Shown: in pieces, positions 34,137 through 41,712 of the stretch
How the letters are laid out: every line of letters begins with the position of its first letter
How positions within the stretch are numbered: position 1 is the stretch's first letter
NCBI GenBank assembly: GCA_964610045.1
Contig: CAZSUN010000006.1
Span: 1 to 64,000, forward strand
Direction of reading: 5' to 3'
DNA length: 64,000 nt
DNA from: JACCYX01 sp964610045
GTDB lineage: Bacteria > Chloroflexota > Chloroflexia > Thermomicrobiales > UBA6265
Translations under genes and position numbers: made by a program
Notes under the pieces: model-generated
Seen by the model: the letters and a program-made list of their open reading frames with translations, nothing else
Told to the model about the DNA's origin: nothing
Databases searched by the model: none

Positions 34137-35735
34137 ATGGTGGCACAGGTTGAGCACAGGACAAACCGGGCCAGGCATGGCATCAGTCCGGGTATCGACG
34201 AGGTTCGTGACATTGCCAGGACGTCCGAACCATCCACAAGGATGATTCCGATCCATCGCGAGATCCTGGCCGATCTCGAAACCCCCGTTTCGGTCTATCT
34301 CAAGGTCAGTGATGGATGCCGGAAACCCGGATTCATCCTCGAATCAGTCGAGGGTGGGGTCCGGATCGCCCGCTACTCGTTTATCGGCGCCAGCCCAATG
34401 GCGACGGCAACCTTGCGGGACGGCACGATCTCGATCCAGGGACGTTCAGGCCTCCAGGAAGCCAACTACGACGATCCGCTCACAGCGCTTGGCGAACTCA
34501 TGCGCGAGTATGGTGCGGAGCGGCACCCGCACCTGCCGCGAATGACTGGAGGGGCCGTCGGCTACCTCTCGTACGATGCGATTTCGAAGTTCGAACCGCG
34601 GGTTCCTCTCGCCAAGGGTGCGGGTCTGGGGTATCCGGAAGCACAGTTTCACATTGCCGACACCCTGGTGGTGTTCGACCATATAGACCGCGTGATGAAG
34701 GTTGTCTCCCACGTCCGGTTGCACGACGGCGATGACCTCGAGACTGCATACGATGAGGCCGTCTCCCGGATTGATGCCCTCACCGAGATCCTGAAATCGG
34801 AGCCGACTTCCTATCCCATACGAGCGAACCGCCATGACGCTCCCGTGGTCGACCGGTTCCGGCCGAACACCAGCCCCGAGCGGTACCGCGACATCGTCAA
34901 CCGGGCCAAGCAGTACATCCATGAAGGGGACATCTTCCAGGTTGTCCTCTCGCAACGGGTCGACATAGATACCGATGCCCATCCATTCACGATCTATCGT
35001 GCATTGAGAATGGTCAATCCTTCGCCGTACATGTTCTTCCTCGACTTCGGCGAACACCAGGTCGTGGGGGCGTCGCCGGAACTTCTCGTCAGGCTCGAAG
35101 ATGGAGTCGTGACCAATCACCCGATCGCTGGGACCAGGCCACGGGGCGAGTCTGCCCAGGAAGACGAGCAACTTGCGATCGACCTGCTGGCGGACGAAAA
35201 GGAGCGGGCAGAACACCTGATGCTCGTGGACCTGGGACGCAACGACGTCGGCCGGGTTTCGAAACCCGGGTCCGTGCGCGTTCCCAAACTCATGGAAATC
35301 GAGCGCTTCTCCCATGTCATGCACATCGTCAGCCACGTCGAAGGCAATATCGCCGATGGCTACGACGGTTTGAGTGCGCTGCGGGCATGTTTCCCGGCGG
35401 GCACCGTGTCCGGCGCACCCAAGATCAGGGCGATGGAAATCATTGCCGAACTTGAGACTGACAAGCGAGGAGTCTACTCCGGCGCCGTCGGCTACCTCGA
35501 CTTTGCCGGAGGCATGGATACGTGCATTGCCCTCCGCACGATGGTGGTGAAGGACGGCGTCGCCTCGCTGCAAGCCGGAGGGGGGATCGTCGCCGACAGT
35601 TCACCGGAAGGTGAGTTCGCCGAGAGCTTTCACAAGATGCGTGCGCTGGTCCGGGCGATCGAGCGGGCAGAGAACATCGAAGCGTCCAGCCCTGGCGAAC
35701 AGAACGGAGCGGATCATGATCTTCCTCCTGGATAA
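34137..35735 (+). CDS. trpE: Anthranilate synthase component I
   Basis: The 532-residue protein converts chorismate and ammonia to anthranilate with TrpG. It has the tryptophan feedback site segment FILESVEGG near the N-terminus and the chorismate-binding core (ERYRDIVNRAKQYIHEGDIFQVVLSQR, NPSPYMFFLDFGEHQVVGASPELLVR, HPIAGTRPRG, DLGRNDVGRV, FPAGTVSGAPKIRAMEII). Start: ATG 34137 has AAGGTGAGG upstream; ATG 34098 inside the terminator's tail is less likely. The region before the core has about 30 extra residues. It overlaps trpG by 20 bases and is under the T-box. Confidence 0.96.
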   Translation: MVAQVEHRTNRARHGISPGIDEVRDIARTSEPSTRMIPIHREILADLETPVSVYLKVSDGCRKPGFILESVEGGVRIARYSFIGASPMATATLRDGTISIQGRSGLQEANYDDPLTALGELMREYGAERHPHLPRMTGGAVGYLSYDAISKFEPRVPLAKGAGLGYPEAQFHIADTLVVFDHIDRVMKVVSHVRLHDGDDLETAYDEAVSRIDALTEILKSEPTSYPIRANRHDAPVVDRFRPNTSPERYRDIVNRAKQYIHEGDIFQVVLSQRVDIDTDAHPFTIYRALRMVNPSPYMFFLDFGEHQVVGASPELLVRLEDGVVTNHPIAGTRPRGESAQEDEQLAIDLLADEKERAEHLMLVDLGRNDVGRVSKPGSVRVPKLMEIERFSHVMHIVSHVEGNIADGYDGLSALRACFPAGTVSGAPKIRAMEIIAELETDKRGVYSGAVGYLDFAGGMDTCIALRTMVVKDGVASLQAGGGIVADSSPEGEFAESFHKMRALVRAIERAENIEASSPGEQNGADHDLPPG

Positions 35736-36333
35736 CTACGACTCATTCACCTACAACCTCTACCAGGCCCTGACCGGGCTCGGCGCCGACGTCGAGGTGG
35801 CGAGGAACGACCAACTGACGACGGAGGACGTCCTCGCCCGGCTGGACGAGATTGATGGCATCGTTATCTCACCGGGACCCTGCACCCCGAACGAGGCGGG
35901 AATCTCCGTTGACCTGATCGCCAGGGCTGCCGGGATAACCCCGATCCTGGGCGTCTGCCTCGGTCACCAGTCGATCGGCGCGGCGTTCGGCGCGCATGTG
36001 GTGCATGCACCATGCCTCATGCACGGCAAGACCTCCATGATCTCGCACAACGGGGAGGGCCTGTACGAAGGTCTCCCCAATCCGTTCGTCGCGACGAGAT
36101 ACCACTCGCTGATCGTTGAGGAATCATCGATTCCTGAAGATTTCGAGATCACGGCTCATTCCGAGGATGGGGTGGTAATGGGGTTGCGACATCGTTCGCT
36201 TCCGGTCGAGGGGGTCCAGTTCCATCCGGAATCGATCCTGACCGCAGCCGGTCCTGCCCTGCTCGCGAACTTCCTCCAGCGATGTGGCGTGGCGCCGGCC
36301 ACACCCGAACGTGAACTCGTGCTGGGGTACTGA
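35716..36333 (+). CDS. trpG: Anthranilate synthase component II (glutamine amidotransferase)
   Basis: The 205-residue class I amidotransferase releases ammonia from glutamine for TrpE. Its triad is seen in GVCLGHQSIGAAFGA (nucleophile Cys) and HPESILT (His-Glu), and the N-terminus IFLLDNYDSFTYNL is typical. The ATG lies inside the 3' end of trpE (20-base overlap), so expression is coupled to its partner. One base separates its stop from the trpD start. PabA-like use in folate synthesis is possible, but the operon favours tryptophan. Confidence 0.96.
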   Translation: MIFLLDNYDSFTYNLYQALTGLGADVEVARNDQLTTEDVLARLDEIDGIVISPGPCTPNEAGISVDLIARAAGITPILGVCLGHQSIGAAFGAHVVHAPCLMHGKTSMISHNGEGLYEGLPNPFVATRYHSLIVEESSIPEDFEITAHSEDGVVMGLRHRSLPVEGVQFHPESILTAAGPALLANFLQRCGVAPATPERELVLGY

Positions 36334-36334
36334 G

Positions 36335-37411
36335 ATGGCTGAATCCGCATCTTCATTTGACTTCCGAGACGCCATCCGGACCGTTGTCGATGGCAACGAA
36401 CTGACGATCGACCAAGCGACCGCCGCGATGGACGCGATCATGAGCGGCGAGGTCCCTGGGTCGCAAATCGCGGCACTGGTTACCGCGCTGCGCATGCGGG
36501 GCGAAACCGTGGCCGAGATCGCCGGGTTTGCCACGGCGATGCGGGCACACTCGCGAAAGGTCGCGGTGGATTCCGAGAGTCGCGCCCTGCTCGATACCTG
36601 CGGCACAGGCGGCGATCACTCCAACTCGTTCAACATATCGACCACCGCCACCTTCGCCATCGCGGCGAGCGGCGTCCGGATCGCCAAGCACGGAAACCGG
36701 GCGGCGAGCAGTATCTGCGGATCGGCGGACCTGCTCGAAGGCCTTGGCGTGGAGGTGGAGTTGACCGGCGATGAAGTCGCCTCCTGTATCGACGAGATCG
36801 GGGTCGGGTTCATGTATGCCCCAGCCTTCCACCCGGCGATGCGCTTTGTGGGACCGACCCGGCGCGAAATCGGCATACGGACGGTGTTCAACGTGCTTGG
36901 TCCGCTGACGAATCCAGCTGGAGCCGGACACCAGTTGATCGGCGTCGGTCACCCGGAGATCGCGCCGAAGCTCGCCGAGGTTCTGTCAATCCTCGGCAGC
37001 AGCCGCACCGTCCTCGTACATTCCGACGACGGACTCGACGAGATCGGCATCGCCGGAGGCACCCGCGTCACCGAGTGGGACCGCAAGCGCGGCGAGGTGG
37101 TGTCGTACGGCATCACCCCCCGGGACTTCGATCTGGACCAGGGCGTTCCCGATGACTTGCTCGGTGGGGATGTTGCGACCAACGTCCGGATCACGCGCGC
37201 GATCCTTGGCGGCGAATCCGGTCCCCGGCGCAACGTGACGCTGATGAATGCAGGCGCCGGCATCTACGCTGCGGAGGCCGCCGATTCCATCGCTGAAGGC
37301 ATCGCGATGGCGGCGCAGGCGATCGACAGCGGTGAAGCCTTGGCGAAGCTCGATGCGCTCGTCACGTTCACCCGGAATCTGGTCGCAACCCGCGAAGAGG
37401 TGACGGTGTGA
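36335..37411 (+). CDS. trpD: Anthranilate phosphoribosyltransferase
   Basis: The 358-residue enzyme joins anthranilate to phosphoribosyl pyrophosphate. The PRPP-binding signature DTCGTGGDHSNSFNISTTATF and the following VRIAKHGNRAASSICGSADLLEGLGVEVEL are complete, as is the FAPAFHPAMR-like segment MYAPAFHPAMRFVGPTRREIGIRTVFNVLGPLTNPA. ATG 36335 begins right after the trpG stop. The stop codon overlaps the trpC start (TGATG). Confidence 0.97.
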   Translation: MAESASSFDFRDAIRTVVDGNELTIDQATAAMDAIMSGEVPGSQIAALVTALRMRGETVAEIAGFATAMRAHSRKVAVDSESRALLDTCGTGGDHSNSFNISTTATFAIAASGVRIAKHGNRAASSICGSADLLEGLGVEVELTGDEVASCIDEIGVGFMYAPAFHPAMRFVGPTRREIGIRTVFNVLGPLTNPAGAGHQLIGVGHPEIAPKLAEVLSILGSSRTVLVHSDDGLDEIGIAGGTRVTEWDRKRGEVVSYGITPRDFDLDQGVPDDLLGGDVATNVRITRAILGGESGPRRNVTLMNAGAGIYAAEAADSIAEGIAMAAQAIDSGEALAKLDALVTFTRNLVATREEVTV

Positions 37412-38241
37412 TGCTCCAGGTCGAAGCAACCGGCACGATACTCGACCGGATCGTCGCCCAAACTGCGATAGACGTCGCGGAGCGAAAGAAGAATACGCCG
37501 ATCGAGCGTCTGAGCGATCAGATCGCGCGAGGCCCGGCTCCGGTTGACCTTCGTGCGGCACTCCAACGTACCGATGTCGCCGTCATCGCCGAGTTCAAGC
37601 GGGCATCGCCGTCACGAGGACGCTTTCCGGTCGAAGCATCCGCCGTCGAGGTGACTGCGGCCTACGTCGAGGGTGGTGCCGCCGGAATCTCCTGCCTGAC
37701 CGACACTCCATTCTTTCAGGGGACGCTCGATGACCTCACCGAGTCTGCGGCGGCGGCACGAGCGGCGCACATGCCGACCGGTGTACTGCGCAAGGACTTC
37801 ATGATCGATCCGTACCAGGTGATCGAGGCGCGGGCATACGGCGCCAGTTGCATCCTGCTGATCGTAGCCTGCCTCCCGGACTCCATACTCCGGGAGCTCC
37901 AGGCATTGGCCTGGGAACACGGGATGGCCTGCCTTGTGGAAGTCCATGACGAGCGGGAGATGGAGCGCGCGATTGGGATTGGCGCGAACCTGATCGGCAT
38001 CAACAACCGCGATCTCCACTCCTTCGAGGTCTCCCTCGACGTCACGCGGAGACTGGCGCCGATGGTCCCGTCCGATGTCGTCCTGGTCGGCGAGAGCGGC
38101 ATCTTCACGCACGCGCATGTCGAAGAGATGGGCGCAGCCGGGGTGGACGCGGTCCTGGTGGGCGAATCCCTGATCGTGCAGCCGGACCGTGCCGCCGCCG
38201 TGCGAGCGTTGACCGGCGCCAGGAAATCCTGCCGTGGCTGA
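37411..38241 (+). CDS. trpC: Indole-3-glycerol-phosphate synthase
   Basis: The 276-residue TIM barrel closes the ring of carboxyphenylaminodeoxyribulose phosphate to give indole-3-glycerol phosphate. Family residues occur in VIAEFKRASPSRG (catalytic Lys), ISCLTDTPFFQGTLDDL, VLRKDFMIDPYQVIEARAYGASCILLIVA, LVEVHDEREMERA, LIGINNRDLHSFEV and LVGESGI. ATG 37411 overlaps the trpD stop; a GTG three bases earlier is also possible. The 3' end overlaps trpF by 8 bases. Confidence 0.97.
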   Translation: MLQVEATGTILDRIVAQTAIDVAERKKNTPIERLSDQIARGPAPVDLRAALQRTDVAVIAEFKRASPSRGRFPVEASAVEVTAAYVEGGAAGISCLTDTPFFQGTLDDLTESAAAARAAHMPTGVLRKDFMIDPYQVIEARAYGASCILLIVACLPDSILRELQALAWEHGMACLVEVHDEREMERAIGIGANLIGINNRDLHSFEVSLDVTRRLAPMVPSDVVLVGESGIFTHAHVEEMGAAGVDAVLVGESLIVQPDRAAAVRALTGARKSCRG

Positions 38242-38890
38242 CAGTCATACGATCAAGATCTGCGGAATATCGACGCCGGAAACGGCAATAGCCGTCGCCC
38301 AGAGTCGCGCGACCGCCATCGGATTCATGTTGGCGGCCTCGCGCAGGCAGGTGAGCCCGGCAGGCATTCGCCGGATCAGGGACGAGGCGTCATTGCAGCG
38401 GCTCGCCATCGTGGGCGTCGTCGTGAACGAGCCGGCGAACGTCATCCAGTCACTGGTCGATGACGGCCTGGTCGATATCGTGCAACTCTCCGGAGATGAA
38501 TCCCCCGATCTACTCGATACATTGCCGGTGCCGGTCTGGAAGGCGTTGCGGTTCCCCTCTGGCACGCCGCTGGATCGAGCTCGCAATGAGATCGACAGCT
38601 GGCTCGATCGGGCGCAACCCGCGGATCGAATCCTGGTCGATGCATCCGTGGCCGGTGCATACGGCGGAACCGGACACACCGCGGATTGGGATCTCGTCGC
38701 CGCGCTGGCCGAACGGTATCCAGTCATCCTCGCGGGCGGGCTGACACCAGGGAATGTCGACGTAGCCATCGCGCACGTTCAGCCGGCCGGTGTCGACGTC
38801 AGCAGCGGGGTCGAGACGGGCGAGAGCAAGGATCCCGAGAAGATCGTCGCCTTTGCAAACGCGGCCAATGCCGCGTTTGCGCGCCTATAG
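38234..38890 (+). CDS. trpF: Phosphoribosylanthranilate isomerase
   Basis: The 218-residue TIM-barrel enzyme performs the Amadori rearrangement of phosphoribosylanthranilate. It has the opening KICGISTPETAIAVAQ with the catalytic Cys, IGFMLAASRRQVSP, VGVVVNEP, VQLSGDE, LVDAS, GGTGHTADWDLV, LAGGLTPGNV and GVDVSSGVETGESKDPEKI. The start is a GTG within the trpC end. It is the last gene of the operon; trpB and trpA do not follow. A terminator-like hairpin lies in its final codons, and its stop overlaps the convergent gene by six bases. Confidence 0.96.
   Translation: MADSHTIKICGISTPETAIAVAQSRATAIGFMLAASRRQVSPAGIRRIRDEASLQRLAIVGVVVNEPANVIQSLVDDGLVDIVQLSGDESPDLLDTLPVPVWKALRFPSGTPLDRARNEIDSWLDRAQPADRILVDASVAGAYGGTGHTADWDLVAALAERYPVILAGGLTPGNVDVAIAHVQPAGVDVSSGVETGESKDPEKIVAFANAANAAFARL
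38855..38880 (+). terminator. Hairpin in the last codons of trpF
   Basis: GCAAACGCGGC (38855-38865) and GCCGCGTTTGC (38870-38880) pair perfectly around CAAT. It lies before the stop codon of trpF and just inside the convergent gene's end, so termination of both transcripts is plausible. No T-run follows. Confidence 0.6.
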
Positions 38891-39622
38891 CTCCTCGTCG
38901 TCGAGTAGCAGCGGGGTAGTGTCAAGCCGTTCACCCAACCCGCACGTCCAGTTCAGGGTGCGGAGACGGATTTCCGCTTCGTGCGCGTAGCGGTCGCGTT
39001 GATCCGGGGAGAAGCTGGCGAGGGCGACTCCGCCATCGGTCGAAAGGTCATCGCCCTGGGTGGCCAGGAGGTCGATCGCGCGAACTTCGGCGACGGTCTC
39101 ACGCAATGCGGTTGCCGATTCGGCGTCCAGCGGCGTTGGCAGCAGCAGCCGCCAGTACAGGATTTCCCAACGCTCCCGTTCGACTGCCAGTTGCTCGTCG
39201 GCGCGCACGCGCAACCCGCCTGTCACCTGGTTCAGCGCCGTCCACGGACCTGGCGCCCAGGAAGCAGCCACGTGTTCCGGTTCCCCGGTGCTGAACACGG
39301 GAAGACGCGGCTCCTGAACGATCGAGAGTGCCCAGGCGATCGTTGACGCCTCCATCAGACCATCGTGACAGTGGGCGAGGTCCTCGTCAGTGAGCTTACC
39401 GGCCGCAGCATCCAGGCACTGGAAATCGCGCAATGTCAACCAGTTGACCAACTCGACCCGGGCCCAGGCTTCCAGTTCGAACCGGTCGGTTTCCCGCTCG
39501 TACGCGTCGAGCGACGGGTCGGACTCGATGGCGCCGCGGCGGCCAAGCGAGGCCCTCGCCACGAGTTGCCCGACGAGCTCCATCACCGGCCACGGACTGA
39601 TTTCCAATTCGTCGTCGTCCAC
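38885..39622 (-). CDS. Hypothetical protein (possibly DUF4272-like)
   Basis: The 245-residue soluble protein is acidic and helical, with tryptophan-rich segments: EAWARVELVNWLTLRDFQCLDAAAGKLTDEDL, LMEASTIAWALSIVQEPRLP, RERWEILYWRLLLPTPLDAES and EAEIRLRTLNWTCGLGERLDTTPLLLDDEEL. The pattern of W-A-L and R-A-x-A-L helices recalls DUF4272 proteins, but I cannot confirm it. It is not related to tryptophan synthesis and lies on the opposite strand to trpF. The ArsR-DUF2087 gene upstream is on the same strand, 61 bases away, so the two may share the operator-controlled promoter. Confidence 0.6.
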   Translation of the reverse strand: MDDDELEISPWPVMELVGQLVARASLGRRGAIESDPSLDAYERETDRFELEAWARVELVNWLTLRDFQCLDAAAGKLTDEDLAHCHDGLMEASTIAWALSIVQEPRLPVFSTGEPEHVAASWAPGPWTALNQVTGGLRVRADEQLAVERERWEILYWRLLLPTPLDAESATALRETVAEVRAIDLLATQGDDLSTDGGVALASFSPDQRDRYAHEAEIRLRTLNWTCGLGERLDTTPLLLDDEEL

Positions 39623-39683
39623 GATTTCTCCGGTCCAGATGCTTACTCGGATAAACGGCCTGCCCTACGACGGCAATGGTACG

Positions 39684-40367
39684 TCAGTCGTCAGCAGGGA
39701 CGTCCTTGCCGCCAATCACGCCGGCCAGGAGTTGCCGGAGCCAGGCGTTCTCGTCGCCGGTGACCTCCTGGGAAACAGTTGCACCACGCACAGGGGCTCC
39801 CCTGGTCATTTGGTAGATGCCCCGGTCTCGCGTCAGGTATCCATAGTCGACGAGTTCCCGCCGGAGTGTCGCGACGTCCTCATGGGCTGGTCGCAGGAGA
39901 TCGTTCACCTCTCGCTCCGTGTACGTGCTGGCAGGATCGAAGCGCTCCAGGAGATGCTGGAGAACGATCAGCCGTCGTTTCCGCTGGGACGGGATCTGTT
40001 TGAGTTGGTCGCCCACGAAGAAATCACGGAGGACCTTTGCGCGAAAGGCGTCCTCCTCGGACTGGGCATCTCCCGGAGCTCGCTCCACCCAATCGCCGAC
40101 CGGCACGGCGCGGGTCGAGCGCAACAGGTCACCGTTGAGGCGGTACCACTGGCGCTGGGCATCGGCCGCGGCGGTCACGATTCCCGCGTCAACGAGCTTC
40201 CGCATGTGATGGCTGACCGTTGCTGGCGTCAGTTCGAGCCGGTCCGCCAGATCCTTGCCGGTCAACGGCTCCACGGCCAGCAGACCGAGTATCCGGAGGC
40301 GGGTTTCATCGGCGATGACTTTCAGCAGGCGTGCGAGGTCTTCGAGTTGGTGGGTGGGTTGGGTCAT
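39684..40367 (-). CDS. ArsR-type regulator with C-terminal DUF2087 domain
   Basis: The 227-residue protein joins an ArsR winged helix (LARLLKVIADETRLRILGLLAVEPLTGKDLADRLELTPATVSHHMRKLVDAGIV, residues 8-62) to a DUF2087 domain near the C-terminus (RKRRLIVLQHLLERFDPASTYTEREVNDLLRPAHEDVATLRRELVDYGYLTRDRGIYQM). No cysteine metal site is apparent in the HTH part, so the signal is probably not a thiophilic metal. Its promoter lies inside a long palindrome (40381-40414), strong evidence of autoregulation. AGGAG precedes the ATG. Confidence 0.9.
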   Translation of the reverse strand: MTQPTHQLEDLARLLKVIADETRLRILGLLAVEPLTGKDLADRLELTPATVSHHMRKLVDAGIVTAAADAQRQWYRLNGDLLRSTRAVPVGDWVERAPGDAQSEEDAFRAKVLRDFFVGDQLKQIPSQRKRRLIVLQHLLERFDPASTYTEREVNDLLRPAHEDVATLRRELVDYGYLTRDRGIYQMTRGAPVRGATVSQEVTGDENAWLRQLLAGVIGGKDVPADD

Positions 40368-40380
40368 GTCGGATCTCCTG

Positions 40381-40414
40381 GTTCGATCATTGTCTAATTA
40401 GAAGACTATCGAAC
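40381..40414 (-). promoter_or_regulatory. Palindromic operator of the ArsR-DUF2087 gene
   Basis: The outer arms GTTCGAT (40381-40387) and ATCGAAC (40408-40414) are perfect inverted repeats, and TCTAATTAGA (40393-40402) in the middle is itself a palindrome. The A/T-rich centre stands out in a high-GC region. It overlaps the -10 box and start of the regulator's promoter. Confidence 0.75.
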
Positions 40415-40431
40415 AACGGAGTCCGTGTCAA
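40403..40431 (-). promoter_or_regulatory. Promoter of the ArsR-DUF2087 gene
   Basis: On the minus strand TTGACA (40426-40431) and TAGTCT (40403-40408) are 17 bases apart. The -10 box falls inside the operator palindrome, so repressor binding would exclude RNA polymerase. Confidence 0.65.
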
Positions 40432-40551
40432 TCGTTGCCATCCAGGCCGAGGACGTCACGATTCTCTCAAGCGAACCGCATCACGCGAAATCTCGAATTT
40501 GAACGACGATCGCACGCGGTGGTCCGGATTCAGCTGAATCGCCTGGATCTG

Positions 40552-41667
40552 CTAGACGTTGAAGAGGAAATTGATGATGTCGCCGTCGGCAACAACATAC
40601 GTCTTGCCTTCACGTCGGAGGCTACCCGCCTTGCGGACTTCCGCCATGGTGCCGGAAGCAATCATGGCGTCGTAGCCAACAACTTCAGCGCGAATGAATC
40701 CGCGCTGGATGTCGGTGTGAATCTCTCCGGCGGCTTCGAGGGCAGTCGCGCCGCGACGAATCGTCCATGCCCGGCACTCATCCGGACCTACCGTGAAGAA
40801 CGGCATCAATCCAAGCAGGGTGAACGACCGCGCGACGATCCGGTCCAGACCCGATTCTTCAATCCCGAGGTCGCCCAGGAAGATGGCCGCGTCTTCCGCA
40901 TCCAGTTGGCTGATTTCCATCTCGATCTTGCCGGCGATGGTATCGATCATCACCTTGGGGGCAGCGAAACTCTCGGTCAACTGCCCAAGAAGCGCCGACG
41001 CGGGGTCGCCCAACTGGTCTTCACCGATATTGACGAGGATGAGCAATGGCTTCGCGGTCAGGAACCCGAAACCCCGCAGCATCCGGGTTTCGTCCTCATC
41101 AAGGTCATCGACGATCTCGCGCAACGGGGTATCAGCCTGGAGCGAGGCTTCGAGCTTGCGCATCAGGACCAGTTCGCGTTCGAGTATCTCCCGTTCGGGT
41201 CCGCGCGTCTTGCCGATCTGGGATTCGATCCGCAGGATTCGTTTTTCGATCAGGCCCAGATCGCTGAAGAGGAGTTCGAGGTTCAGCGTTTCGATGTCCC
41301 GTGCCGGATTGACTGTGTCCTCCGTGTGCGCGACGTTGTCATCCTCGAACGACCGGACCACATGCACGAGGGCGTCCGCCTGAGCGAGGTGCCCGAGTAA
41401 TTGGCCGCTCATTCCTTTTTCGGCGATGCCCTTGGCAATGCCGGCGACGTCCAGATACTGCACGTCTGCCTGCACCTTGCGTTGCGGCTTGAACATCCCG
41501 GTCAGGATGTCGAGGCGCGCATCAGGAACCTTGACCGTCGCGAGATTGGGTTCGTCACCCGACTGGCCGAATGTGCCAGTCGCGGCATCGGCGCGGGTGA
41601 GCGCGTTGAACACGGTCGTTTTTCCTGCGCCTGGCAGGCCGATGATCACGAGTTTTGTTTCCAACAC
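40552..41667 (-). CDS. ychF: YchF-type Obg-family ATPase
   Basis: The 371-residue protein is the universal YchF/OLA1 P-loop ATPase that associates with ribosomes and the oxidative stress response. It has GLPGAGKTTVFNAL, DVAGIAKGIAEKGMSGQLLGHLAQADALVHVVR, the altered specificity motif VNIGED (instead of NKxD, explaining ATP preference), a helical middle and a C-terminal TGS domain with PFFTVGPDECRAWTIRRGATALEAAGEIHTDI and YDAMIASGTMAEVRKAG. The start is a GTG with AAGGA six bases upstream. It follows ileS by 45 bases on the same strand and may be cotranscribed. Confidence 0.96.
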   Translation of the reverse strand: MLETKLVIIGLPGAGKTTVFNALTRADAATGTFGQSGDEPNLATVKVPDARLDILTGMFKPQRKVQADVQYLDVAGIAKGIAEKGMSGQLLGHLAQADALVHVVRSFEDDNVAHTEDTVNPARDIETLNLELLFSDLGLIEKRILRIESQIGKTRGPEREILERELVLMRKLEASLQADTPLREIVDDLDEDETRMLRGFGFLTAKPLLILVNIGEDQLGDPASALLGQLTESFAAPKVMIDTIAGKIEMEISQLDAEDAAIFLGDLGIEESGLDRIVARSFTLLGLMPFFTVGPDECRAWTIRRGATALEAAGEIHTDIQRGFIRAEVVGYDAMIASGTMAEVRKAGSLRREGKTYVVADGDIINFLFNV

Positions 41668-41712
41668 AACGTCCTTGCAAGGGTGATCGATGCCGGATCA
41701 GTGACGGCATAT

